DNA from: Microbacterium paraoxydans
Lineage (GTDB): Bacteria > Actinomycetota > Actinomycetes > Actinomycetales > Microbacteriaceae
Assembly (NCBI RefSeq): GCF_018224615.1
Contig: NZ_JAGTUK010000001.1
Span: 248,001-312,000, forward strand
Reading direction: 5' to 3'
Length of the DNA stretch: 64,000 nt
Made by a program: the position numbers and the translations under genes. Within the stretch, counting starts at the first letter, position 1. Each line of letters begins with the position of its first letter. This document shows positions 53,382-61,520 of the stretch, piece after piece. The notes under the pieces are model-generated. The model was not told the DNA's origin. It did not search any database and was given only the letters and a program-made list of their open reading frames with translations.

Positions 53382-54949
53382 CGCAGCCCGCCCAGCTTCT
53401 CGCGCACAATCCGCTCAAGTTCAGCCCCACGGTCGAACTCCGCGAGCAGCTCGCTCGTGAGGCGCTCGATCTTCTCGGCGATCGGCTCGTCGTCGGCTTC
53501 TGCTTCCGCGACGCCAACGTAGCGTCCAGGGGTGAGCACGAAGTCGTGCTTCTCGATCTCGTCGAGCGGGACAGCTTTCGCGAAGCCGGGGACGTCTTCG
53601 TATCCGCCGTCGTGGTTGCGCCACGCGTGGTACGTGTTGGCGATCGTGGCGATGTCGCCGTCAGGCCCGTCGCTGAGCACGCGGAGGCGTCGAGTCTCCA
53701 TCGTGCCGAGCTTGCGAGCATCGATGAAGAGCACCTCGTCGTCACGCTTGCGGTGCCCGTTTCCGCCGCGATCCTTCGAGACAAACCAGAGGGCGACGGG
53801 GATACCGGTGTTGAAGAAGAGCTTGTCGGGCATCGCGACGATGCAGTCGACGAGTCCTGCGCGCACAAGATTCTCGCGAATCTGCCCCTCGCCGCTCTGC
53901 TTCGACGACAGAGACCCGTTCGCGAGCACGAAGCCAGCGGTGCCGTTGGGCTTGAGGTGGTGGATGAAGTGCTGCACCCACGCGAAGTTCGCATTGCCTT
54001 TGGGTGGAGTCCCGAATTTCCAGCGCGGGTCGTTCGCGAGCTTCGGGTTCCACCAGTCGCTCACGTTGAACGGCGGGTTCGCGATCACATAATCGGCGCG
54101 AAGGTCGGGGTGGAGATCGTTGACGAACGAGTCGTCGGACTTCTCACCCAGATCGGCCTCGATTCCGCGCAGCGCGAGGTTCATCTTCGCGAGCTTCCAG
54201 GTGGTGTCCGTGAACTCCTGCCCGTACACGGAGATGTCCGATCGCTTACCACCGTGCGCCTGCACGAAGTCTGCTGACTGGACGAACATGCCGCCCGAGC
54301 CACAGGCAGGGTCGTACACGCGACCGCTGTACGGCTCGAGCATCTCGACAAGCGTTTTAACGACACTTCGCGGCGTGTAAAAGGCGCCTGCGTCCTTACC
54401 CGTCTCCTTGCCGGCGAACTGGCCGAGGAAGTACTCGTACACGCGGCCGAGCACGTCGTCGGCACCGTGGTCGTCGGTGCTGGTGAAGCCGATGGATCCG
54501 ATGAGGTCAACGAGCTCGCCCAGGCGCCTCTTGTCGAGCCCATCGCGAGCGTAGTTTCGCGGCAGTACGCCGCGAACGGTGGGATTCTCTGCTTCGACCG
54601 CGTCCATTGCTGCGTCGATGTCCTGGCCGATGGATGCGAGCTTGGCGCGGCCGAGCACGTACTCCCAGCGGGCGTCAGCTGGAACCCAAAACACGTTATG
54701 AGAGGCGTACTCATCGCGGTCCTCGAGGAAGTTCGCGATGTCTTCGGCGTCGAGACCGTCGCGCTTCAGCTCCGCCTCGAGCGCGGTGCGTCGTTCGGTG
54801 AAGCGGTCGGAAATGTACTTGAGGAAGACTAGTCCGAGCACGACGTGCTTGTACTCGCTGGGCTCCTGGTTGCCGCGAAGTTTGTCTGCGGTCTCCCAAA
54901 GGGTCTGTTCGAGCGTCTTCGCCGGCTTGGCCTTGGCTACGCGCGCCAT
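53378..54949 (-). CDS. hsdM: Type I restriction-modification methyltransferase subunit M
   Basis: N6-adenine methyltransferase, 523 residues. N-terminal helical domain (LEQTLWETADKLRGNQEPSE), AdoMet motif DPACGSGGMFVQS preceded by AFYTPRSVVKTLVEM, and catalytic motif ANPPFN. It methylates the site read by HsdS. It is first of the hsd genes; its ATG shares one base with the stop of a short upstream ORF. Confidence 0.96.
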   Translation of the reverse strand: MARVAKAKPAKTLEQTLWETADKLRGNQEPSEYKHVVLGLVFLKYISDRFTERRTALEAELKRDGLDAEDIANFLEDRDEYASHNVFWVPADARWEYVLGRAKLASIGQDIDAAMDAVEAENPTVRGVLPRNYARDGLDKRRLGELVDLIGSIGFTSTDDHGADDVLGRVYEYFLGQFAGKETGKDAGAFYTPRSVVKTLVEMLEPYSGRVYDPACGSGGMFVQSADFVQAHGGKRSDISVYGQEFTDTTWKLAKMNLALRGIEADLGEKSDDSFVNDLHPDLRADYVIANPPFNVSDWWNPKLANDPRWKFGTPPKGNANFAWVQHFIHHLKPNGTAGFVLANGSLSSKQSGEGQIRENLVRAGLVDCIVAMPDKLFFNTGIPVALWFVSKDRGGNGHRKRDDEVLFIDARKLGTMETRRLRVLSDGPDGDIATIANTYHAWRNHDGGYEDVPGFAKAVPLDEIEKHDFVLTPGRYVGVAEAEADDEPIAEKIERLTSELLAEFDRGAELERIVREKLGGLR

Positions 54950-55038
54950 CAGAGCACGATCTCCGCGACCGGGAGGGCGGGCTGTTGCGGCGCGACTTGC
55001 CGCTCGGGGTTAGTCATGTGAACCACTTCTTTCACCAC
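54949..55038 (-). CDS. Possible 29-residue leader ORF coupled to hsdM
   Basis: Starts GTG 55038 with GGGAG 8 bases upstream (an internal ATG at 55017 is an alternative) and ends in TGATG, the A of whose ATG belongs to hsdM. The peptide ends PQQPALPVAEIVL and matches no family I know. It may couple hsdM translation to an upstream ribosome site. The other 130 bp up to the DUF262 gene show nothing else. Confidence 0.4.
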   Translation of the reverse strand: MVKEVVHMTNPERQVAPQQPALPVAEIVL

Positions 55039-55171
55039 AGCAGAGACTCCCGCTTGATCGATCTCAGACGCGACGCCGACAGTGACACGCGCTCCCCATC
55101 CTCCCCCACAAGCGCCCCAGTCGTGGGCGGTGTCGCACGCTGCGCCTCGCGTCGTGCGCCGGTCCCGCGGT

Positions 55172-56962
55172 CTACAGATTCTCAAAGTAGCGGCGGACCG
55201 ACGCGGCCATGAGGCGGCGTCGGTGCGCGAGGAAGTCCGGGTAGTTGTCGCTCGTCACCTCGGCGAGATTCGACGGAACGGCATTTTCCGCCAGATTCCG
55301 TGCGAGGTCAGTTTGGTCTGTGATCTCACCGAGGGTGAGCTTCTTGGAGCTAATCTGCTCTGCAAGCGTCGCCATGTAGACGGCTGGCGGGTGGTTGCTG
55401 ATGCTGATGTTGATGGGGGTCTCGGTAAGCGCAAAGTTCGCGACTTGGTTATAGTCCGATCGATCGGGATACCCGTTCTTCTGGAGGTAGTCCTTCGGGA
55501 CGATGTGGTGGATGTCGCCCGACTGTTGGTGCATCGCCGCAACCGTGATGCTCTTCGAGAGGAAGCCGCGGGCGCCGCTCGCAACCTGTGCGGCGAGGAA
55601 CGTCTGGAAGAACGGACTTGATGGGCTTGTCGTCTCCAGGGAGTTCGGCAGCGAGACGGCCCAGAACCCTTCGGTGAGTACGGAATCCTCAATCTGCTGC
55701 AGATACTCCGCCGCCCCCTGCGCGGCGATGCGCCGGATGTCCTGCTCCCATGTGGATTCGAAGCTGCCCGAGTGCCGCGCGGTGAGCATCGACATGACGA
55801 ACCACCGGCGCACGATCCGCTTGCGATCCCCTTCCGATATCGTGTTGTCCGCCCTTAGTCGCAGGTACAGCGCGTAGGCAAAGTTCAGTGCGTTCTTCGA
55901 GCCGATCATGTCGGGCGTGATGAAGCCCGCCGATTTGATGATCATGATGAAGTTCTCGTAGTGATACTTCTTCACGATCTGAAGGAGCGCGCTCTCAAGG
56001 CGGTCGTACGCGACGGGAATGCGCTCCTCGTCGACTTTTCGCGTCTCAGGGTCCCGGCCCGAAAGTTCGCTGACGATCGACGAAGCCTTGCCGCGACTGA
56101 ATCCGACGAGACCGGCGACGCGAATGATGTCGCTGTACGCCGGGTCGTAGAGGTCCTCCGAGTCGTCCTTAAGCCACGAGATGCTTCCGAGGTAAGCGGA
56201 GGCCGCAAAGTCCGCGTCGTTTTCGCTGATGTCCGCGTAAGCGTGAGGCGCCACTGCAAGGTGGCAGAAGTAGTCGATCAGTTTCCGGATGTTGCGGCCG
56301 CGCTCGCCGTACGTTGCGATCTTGCTCATGGCGAAGTCGGCGCTGCTAAGCGGGACGCCCTTCGAATTGATGCGGATGAAGATCTCCGAGACAGTCTCGA
56401 CATCGAGGTCGTCGTTGAGCGAAATGATGCCGATCTGCGCGTTCTTGATCTCCGCGAGGCTGGCGATGCTGGACTCCACTCGGGTGTGGTCAATGCCGGC
56501 GTTCGCCTCCAGATAGTCCTTCACAAAGCCGTACGTCGAGGCCGCGGTGAAGAGCTCACTGATGTCGGAGATCCACTCCGAGCTCTTGCGGATCACGGGC
56601 GTGAGCGTCGCGAACTCTTCCGTCACCGGGTTGAAGGCGATGGTGATTCGAACCTGTCGGTAGCGCTTGTCAACCACGGGAAGACCGGCTACCGCCGCGC
56701 GCAGCGCAGTGATCCGCTGCTGGCCGTCGATCAAGATCTGCTGGTGCGCGGCAACTGCGCCGCCTCTCAAATGTGCTCCCACCGACTGCCACGTGATCAA
56801 GTAGCCGACGGGGTAGCCCTTGTAGAGGGAATCCATGAGGTCGCGGACTTTGATGCTGTCCCAGACGAAGGGGCGCTGAAGTTCAGGGATCGCGATGTTC
56901 TCGCGCCGGACGTCCTCAAGGAGCTGGGTCACTGCCGATTGAGTGACGCGGTATTTTGCCAC
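55172..56962 (-). CDS. DUF262/DUF1524 (GmrSD-like) nuclease
   Basis: About 596 residues. N-terminal DUF262: AIPELQRPFVWDSIKVRDLM, YLITWQSVG and the nucleotide-site motif LIDGQQRITALRA. C-terminal DUF1524 with an HNH-type HHIVPKDYLQKNG plus a distal Asn region. This is the single-chain form of GmrS-GmrD, type IV enzymes that cut modified (for example glucosylated) phage DNA. GTG 56962 follows GAGAGG; ATG 56986 is in frame but has no ribosome site. It is upstream of, and on the same strand as, the hsd genes and is low in GC. Confidence 0.9.
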   Translation of the reverse strand: MAKYRVTQSAVTQLLEDVRRENIAIPELQRPFVWDSIKVRDLMDSLYKGYPVGYLITWQSVGAHLRGGAVAAHQQILIDGQQRITALRAAVAGLPVVDKRYRQVRITIAFNPVTEEFATLTPVIRKSSEWISDISELFTAASTYGFVKDYLEANAGIDHTRVESSIASLAEIKNAQIGIISLNDDLDVETVSEIFIRINSKGVPLSSADFAMSKIATYGERGRNIRKLIDYFCHLAVAPHAYADISENDADFAASAYLGSISWLKDDSEDLYDPAYSDIIRVAGLVGFSRGKASSIVSELSGRDPETRKVDEERIPVAYDRLESALLQIVKKYHYENFIMIIKSAGFITPDMIGSKNALNFAYALYLRLRADNTISEGDRKRIVRRWFVMSMLTARHSGSFESTWEQDIRRIAAQGAAEYLQQIEDSVLTEGFWAVSLPNSLETTSPSSPFFQTFLAAQVASGARGFLSKSITVAAMHQQSGDIHHIVPKDYLQKNGYPDRSDYNQVANFALTETPINISISNHPPAVYMATLAEQISSKKLTLGEITDQTDLARNLAENAVPSNLAEVTSDNYPDFLAHRRRLMAASVRRYFENL

Positions 56963-57093
56963 GGTTGCCTCTCTGTGAACCGTCATGCGTGCCTAGGGCT
57001 CGCCCCAACGCGAAAGCTTGAGCCGCGCGCGACCATTAATCGATCATGGCGCTCGTGACGAAAGCAAGTGTGCCACCTCTTGCCCCCGCCCAG

Positions 57094-57113
57094 GAGTGAG
57101 TGTACAGTCACTC
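57094..57113. promoter_or_regulatory. TetR operator 1 (GAGTGAGTGTACAGTCACTC)
   Basis: GAGTGA, 8 bases, TCACTC, ending 2 bp before the regulator ATG. The same arrangement is found before the MFS gene at 57732. Confidence 0.82.
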
Positions 57114-57115
57114 TC

Positions 57116-57694
57116 ATGTCCTCCACCGGCTCCGCATCCCGCGCTTCCGTCCTCTCCACGGCCGACGCGCGCCGTCCGCTCGTGGCGGCAGCGGCGATGC
57201 GCGGGTTCGCGCGGGGCGGTTACCACGGCACCACCGTCGCGGATGTCGCGCGCGAGGCGAAGATCTCCCCGGCGTACGTGTTCAAGCTGTACTCCGGCAA
57301 GGAGGCCCTGTTCATCGCGGCGCTCGAAGCCTGCTTCGATGCGATCCTCGTCGCCCTCGAGGAGGGTGCCGACGCCGCGACCGACCAGAAGCCCGAGACC
57401 GTCCTCGACGCCATGGGCGACGCCTACGCGCACCTCATCTCCGACCGCACGCTCCTGATGTTGCAGGTGCACGCGCAATCCGTCGCGGACATCCCGGAGA
57501 TCGGGGCTGCGCTCCGCGCGGGGCTCGGGCGCATCACGACCTACGTGCAGTCCCGCTCCGGCGGCAGCGACGACGACGTGCAGCGCTTCATCGCGTACGG
57601 GCAGCTCTGTCACCTCATCGTCACCACACAGCTCGACGGGCGACCCGAGGAGTGGGTCCCCGTCCTGACCAAGGGCATCACCCACCCCGATTGA
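57116..57694 (+). CDS. TetR-family transcriptional regulator
   Basis: 192 residues: AAAMRGFARGGYHGTTVADV, then AREAKISPAYVFKLYSGKEA (recognition helix). The start at ATG 57116 keeps the operator outside the coding region; an in-frame GTG at 57068 would place the operator inside. It controls itself and the following MFS exporter, each with its own 20-bp palindrome. Confidence 0.93.
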   Translation: MSSTGSASRASVLSTADARRPLVAAAAMRGFARGGYHGTTVADVAREAKISPAYVFKLYSGKEALFIAALEACFDAILVALEEGADAATDQKPETVLDAMGDAYAHLISDRTLLMLQVHAQSVADIPEIGAALRAGLGRITTYVQSRSGGSDDDVQRFIAYGQLCHLIVTTQLDGRPEEWVPVLTKGITHPD

Positions 57695-57731
57695 TCCCAC
57701 GGGCGAGCGATGCCCGTTCGCATGCCCACAA

Positions 57732-57751
57732 GAGTGAGTGAGTAATCACTC
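57732..57751. promoter_or_regulatory. TetR operator 2 (GAGTGAGTGAGTAATCACTC)
   Basis: Second GAGTGA-N8-TCACTC site, between the TetR gene and the MFS gene, 40 bp before the latter. Confidence 0.8.
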
Positions 57752-57790
57752 TCCGCTCGCCATCCACCTAACCACAGAAAGAGAACGCTC

Positions 57791-59215
57791 ATGACCACTC
57801 TCACCACGCCACCCGCTCGCCCGTCCGTGGCGCCGCGCAGCACCCGCCGTTGGCTCGCCCTCAGCGTCCTCGCGCTCGCGCAGTTCCTGGTCGTGCTCGA
57901 CGCGTCCATCGTCAATATCGCCCTTCCCGTGCTCGGGCAACAGCTCGGCATGGACACGGCCGCGCTCGCCTGGGTCATCACCGCTTACGTACTTGCGTTC
58001 GGCGGACTGCTGCTCCTCGGCGGACGCCTCGCCGACCGCTACGGACACCGCCGGGTGTTCCTCATCGGCACCCTCGGCTTCGTGGCGGCCTCGGCCCTCG
58101 CCGGGCTCTCGGCCGCACCCGAGATGCTGCTTGCCGCCCGCGCGCTCCAGGGGGCATCCGCGGCGCTGCTCGCGCCTGCTGCCCTCGCGCTCCTCACGCA
58201 CCTCTTCCCCGACGACACCGAGCGCACGCGGGCGCTGGGGGTGTGGGGAGCGGTCGCCGGCATCGGATCCGCGGCCGGCGTACTGCTCGGCGGCATCCTC
58301 ACCGCGACCCTCGGCTGGCAGTCCGTGTTCTTCGTGAACGTGCCCGTCGGTGCCCTCGTCCTCGTCGCGATCCCGCTGCTCATCACTCGCGACACGGTCA
58401 GCGCCTCCGGCCGCCTCGACGTCCCCGGTGCCCTGACGGTGACCGCCGCCCTGGTCGCCCTCGTCGGAGCGTTCAGCGCCGTCGAGCGGGGCGGCTTCCT
58501 CCACCCGCTGCCCCTCGTGCTGTTCGCCGCAGCGCTGGTGCTCGGAGGGGCCTTCCTGGTCATCGAGCGCCGCACCCCGGAGCCGCTCCTGCCGCTGTCG
58601 GTGTTCCGCAACCGCGACCTCGCCCTCGGCAATATCGTGATGCTCCTCGGCGGCGCCGCCATGGTCGCGCTCTTCTTCGCCCTCTCTGTGTTCATGCAGG
58701 CTGTCCTCGGCTACGACGCGCTGGCCACCGGCCTTACGCAGCTCCCCCTCGCCGGAGCTCTCGTGATCGTCGCCGGTGTCGTCCCGGCGCTCATCGCCCG
58801 CGCCGGAGCCCGCCGCGTGCTCGCCGTGTCGCTCCTGGTGCTCGCCGGCGGACTCGTCTGGCTCGCCCTGGCGCCCTCTGACGCCCTGTTCCTCGTGCAC
58901 CTGCTCGGCCCGACGCTGCTGATCGGTATCGGCCTCGGGGGCGCCTTCGTCGCCACGACGCAACTCGCGGTGGACGGTGTCGAAGGCGGAGAGGCCGGAC
59001 TCGCCGGCGGCCTCATCAACACGAGCCAGCAGATCGGCGGGGCCGTCGGCCTCGCGGTGCTCGGCACGATCGCCGGACTGCGGACCTCCGCGCTCGCCGA
59101 GGCCGGTGCCACGCCCGCCGACGCTCTCACCGGCGGATTCGCCTGGCTCTTCCTCGGGGCGGCAGCGCTCGCCGTGGTGGGCGCGGGTGTCGTGACGCTC
59201 TGGCGTCGCGACTGA
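57791..59215 (+). CDS. MFS transporter, DHA2 (EmrB/QacA) type
   Basis: 474 residues with about 14 helices. Motifs: LDASIVNIALPVLGQQLGMD (helix 1), GGRLADRYGHRRVF (motif A) and GVWGAVAGIGSAAGVLLGGI (motif C of drug:H+ antiporters). Exports hydrophobic or cationic compounds. AGAAAGAGAACG precedes the ATG. Controlled by the upstream TetR protein. Confidence 0.94.
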   Translation: MTTLTTPPARPSVAPRSTRRWLALSVLALAQFLVVLDASIVNIALPVLGQQLGMDTAALAWVITAYVLAFGGLLLLGGRLADRYGHRRVFLIGTLGFVAASALAGLSAAPEMLLAARALQGASAALLAPAALALLTHLFPDDTERTRALGVWGAVAGIGSAAGVLLGGILTATLGWQSVFFVNVPVGALVLVAIPLLITRDTVSASGRLDVPGALTVTAALVALVGAFSAVERGGFLHPLPLVLFAAALVLGGAFLVIERRTPEPLLPLSVFRNRDLALGNIVMLLGGAAMVALFFALSVFMQAVLGYDALATGLTQLPLAGALVIVAGVVPALIARAGARRVLAVSLLVLAGGLVWLALAPSDALFLVHLLGPTLLIGIGLGGAFVATTQLAVDGVEGGEAGLAGGLINTSQQIGGAVGLAVLGTIAGLRTSALAEAGATPADALTGGFAWLFLGAAALAVVGAGVVTLWRRD

Positions 59216-59225
59216 TCCGCCGGAC

Positions 59226-59266
59226 CGTGCCCTGCGCGCTGACTACTGATCGGCGCGCGGGGCACG
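59226..59266. terminator. Bidirectional hairpin terminator
   Basis: CGTGCCCTGCGCGC and GCGCGCGGGGCACG (one mismatch) form a 14-bp stem with a 13-base loop between the convergent MFS and MarR genes. Confidence 0.75.
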
Positions 59267-59282
59267 CATCTGTCGGACGGAC

Positions 59283-59780
59283 TCAGGCCCTCCGCTTGCG
59301 CGGGGCGGCGCTGCGCGGGGGATTCGCGCGAAGGTGGGCGCTGACCTTCGTCATGACGCGGGCGAGCAGCTCCACCTCGCCGTCGTCGAGGGAGTCGAGG
59401 AGGTGCGTCTTCACGGCCTCGATGTGTCCGGGGAACACGGTCGCCAGCACCTCGCGTCCCTCCGGGGTGATCGCGACGATCGTGCTGCGTTCGTCGTCGG
59501 GCGACGGCCCGCGGGTGACCAGGCCGCGGTCCTCGAGCAGCTGCGCCTGGTACGTGAGGCCGCTGCGGCTGTAGACCACGCCATCCGCGAGATCGGTCAT
59601 CCGCTGGCGGCCGTCGGGTGCGTCGCCGAGCCGTGCGAGCAACTGGAACTGCACGTAGCTGAGCTTGCCGGCGTCGCGGAGCTGCTGCTCGACGGCGTGA
59701 CGCAGGAGGCTGCTCACCTCGGTGAACGCGAAGTAGGCGGCGAGCTCCGTGGCGGAGAGTTGGGGCGGCGGCGTGGTCAT
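59283..59780 (-). CDS. MarR-family transcriptional regulator
   Basis: 165 residues: the winged helix is QRMTDLADGVVYSRSGLTYQ, LLEDRGLVTRGPSPDDERST, with dimerisation helices at each end. No redox cysteine is seen, so it is not an OhrR-type sensor. Divergent from a quinone-oxidoreductase-like gene; two TTCGAATTCGAA palindromes in the 92-bp gap are its likely operators. Confidence 0.94.
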   Translation of the reverse strand: MTTPPPQLSATELAAYFAFTEVSSLLRHAVEQQLRDAGKLSYVQFQLLARLGDAPDGRQRMTDLADGVVYSRSGLTYQAQLLEDRGLVTRGPSPDDERSTIVAITPEGREVLATVFPGHIEAVKTHLLDSLDDGEVELLARVMTKVSAHLRANPPRSAAPRKRRA

Positions 59781-59799
59781 GAGTCAACTCTAGCTGTTG

Positions 59800-59813
59800 C
59801 TTCGAATTCGAAG
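59800..59813. promoter_or_regulatory. MarR operator 1 (CTTCGAATTCGAAG)
   Basis: Perfect 14-bp palindrome 20 bp upstream of the MarR start. Confidence 0.85.
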
Positions 59814-59834
59814 TAGTGCTACCGTCGCCTCAAT

Positions 59835-59850
59835 GCTTCGAATTCGAAGC
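59835..59850. promoter_or_regulatory. MarR operator 2 (GCTTCGAATTCGAAGC)
   Basis: Perfect 16-bp palindrome 23 bp upstream of the oxidoreductase start; copy of operator 1, 36 bp between centres. Confidence 0.85.
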
Positions 59851-59872
59851 ACATGACGAGAGGAAAGACATC

Positions 59873-60802
59873 ATGAAGGCAGTGCGGTTCCACGAGGTGG
59901 GCGGACCCGAGGTGCTCCAGTACGGCGAGATCGAGCGACCCGAGCCGGGCGCTGGTCAGGTGCGCCTGCGCGTCGCGGCGTCCGCGTTCAACGCGGCCGA
60001 CAACGGTATGCGCGCCGGCTTCCTGCCGATCCCGATCCGTCTCCCGCATATCCCCGGCTACGACGTGTCGGGCACGATCGATGCGCTGGGCGGCGGCGTC
60101 GACGGATTCGCGGTCGGCGACGAAGTCATCGGCTTCCTGCCCATGACCGAGGACGGCGGAGCCGCCGAGTACGTCATCGCGCCGGCGGAGGCCCTCGTCG
60201 CCGCACCGACCGCGGTGCCCCTCGCCGACGCCGCAGCACTGCCTTCGGTCGCGCTCACCGCCCGCCAGGCGCTGTTCGACGACGGCGGCCTCGTCGCCGG
60301 GGAGCGGGTGCTCATCGTCGGTGCCGGCGGGGTCGTGGGCAAGTACGCGATCGCACTCGCCCGGCGTGCGGGCGCCACGGTGATCGCCACCGCGAGCCCC
60401 CGCAGCACCGCTGCCGTGCGCGCCGCGGGTGCAGACGAGGTCATCGACCACACGACGACGTCGGTGCAGGACGCGGTTGCCGCACCGGTCGACCTGCTGC
60501 TCAACCTCGCCCCCATCGACCCGGACGAATTCACCGACCTCGTGCGACTCGTGCGCGACGGGGGAAGGGTCGTGAGCACGACCGCGTGGATGCCGGCCCC
60601 CGACGATGCGGACCGGAACGTCCGCTCGACAGTCGTGTTCGTGCGAAGTGACGCCGATCGGCTGCGCCAGCTCGTGGCACTCGTCGACAGCGGCGACCTG
60701 ACGCTGGAGGTCACCCGCCGCGTCCCCCTCGCCGACCTCCCGGCGGTGCATGCGGAAGCGGCCGCGGGTCGGATCAGCGGCAAGGTCATCGTGCTCCCGT
60801 GA
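59873..60802 (+). CDS. Zinc-independent quinone oxidoreductase-like (MDR) enzyme
   Basis: 309 residues: MKAVRFHEVGGPEVLQYGEI, GYDVSGTIDALGGGVDGFAV and the NADPH site VLIVGAGGVVGKYAIALARR. No structural zinc cysteines, hence the QOR/zeta-crystallin branch. Reduces quinones or enones with NADPH. ATG 59873 follows GAGAGGAAAG. Divergent MarR control suggests induction by electrophiles or phenolics. Confidence 0.93.
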   Translation: MKAVRFHEVGGPEVLQYGEIERPEPGAGQVRLRVAASAFNAADNGMRAGFLPIPIRLPHIPGYDVSGTIDALGGGVDGFAVGDEVIGFLPMTEDGGAAEYVIAPAEALVAAPTAVPLADAAALPSVALTARQALFDDGGLVAGERVLIVGAGGVVGKYAIALARRAGATVIATASPRSTAAVRAAGADEVIDHTTTSVQDAVAAPVDLLLNLAPIDPDEFTDLVRLVRDGGRVVSTTAWMPAPDDADRNVRSTVVFVRSDADRLRQLVALVDSGDLTLEVTRRVPLADLPAVHAEAAAGRISGKVIVLP

Positions 60803-60823
60803 CGGCGGACGGGGTGTGCCGGG

Positions 60824-60855
60824 GCCGGTCGATCAACCCGGGTTGATCGACCGGC
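60824..60855. terminator. Perfect 32-bp palindrome after the oxidoreductase
   Basis: Stem arms GCCGGTCGATCAACCC and GGGTTGATCGACCGGC, with no mismatch and no spacer, 22 bp after the stop codon. Probably a terminator, although perfect symmetry also fits a strong protein-binding site. No T-run follows. Confidence 0.6.
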
Positions 60856-60995
60856 GCACCCGTATCTCGCGACGTCTAAGCCGTCTCGAGAACGAGCAAG
60901 AAGATCCGGACCTGAATCGACCCTCCCGGACCCCCGCCCTTGCTCTTCGCCCCCGCCCACGCCACGATCGGAGGAACGACCTCGAAGGAGCACCC

Positions 60996-61508
60996 GTGTC
61001 GCTCACGCCCCCGCCCGCACTCGCCGAGCCCCGTGTCTCCGCGCTCCCCGGAGCCTCGGTCATCGCTGGCATCCGGCGGGCTCTCCTCTGGTCGGTCATC
61101 GTGGGCGTTGTGTACTCCTTCTTCATGGTGGGCAGCACGAGCTACTGCCCCGGTGGTTTCGATGGCAGCGGCGGGTTCGTCGATTCCGAGGGCCGGTCGG
61201 TGGACCAGGCGCCCGTCTGCGTCTCGATGCAGCTCCAGCCCAGCGTGCTGGTCTACGTCGGTATCGCGGCGATCTTCCTGATCGCGCTGGGTCGCGTGAC
61301 GAAGGCTGCCGACGAGCGCGCGGCCCTGCGGACGCTGGAGCGTGCGATGTACGGAGCCGGCGTGCTCGTCGCGATCGCCCTGGTCGTGTCGCACGTATGG
61401 TTCCAGTCGATCGACCTCGAGCAGTTCACCTCGGGGTCCTGGTCCGTTGTGAGCCCCTTTCCGCTCGGGGTCATCGACGTCTCGACGGAACCGCTGACGG
61501 CGTCCTGA
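60996..61508 (+). CDS. Small membrane protein, hypothetical
   Basis: 170 residues with three predicted helices (ALLWSVIVGVVYSFFMVG; VLVYVGIAAIFLIALG; AMYGAGVLVAIALVVSHVWF) and an outer loop with two cysteines (SYCPGGFDGS and APVCVSMQ) that might pair. GTG start with GAAGGAG upstream. Not recognised as a named family. Confidence 0.75.
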   Translation: MSLTPPPALAEPRVSALPGASVIAGIRRALLWSVIVGVVYSFFMVGSTSYCPGGFDGSGGFVDSEGRSVDQAPVCVSMQLQPSVLVYVGIAAIFLIALGRVTKAADERAALRTLERAMYGAGVLVAIALVVSHVWFQSIDLEQFTSGSWSVVSPFPLGVIDVSTEPLTAS

Positions 61509-61520
61509 CAGCCCCTCGAG

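Noticed and set aside
48900..57100. Integrase, attachment repeats or tRNA at the borders of the defence island
   Set aside because: None found by eye at either edge; mobility mechanism left open.
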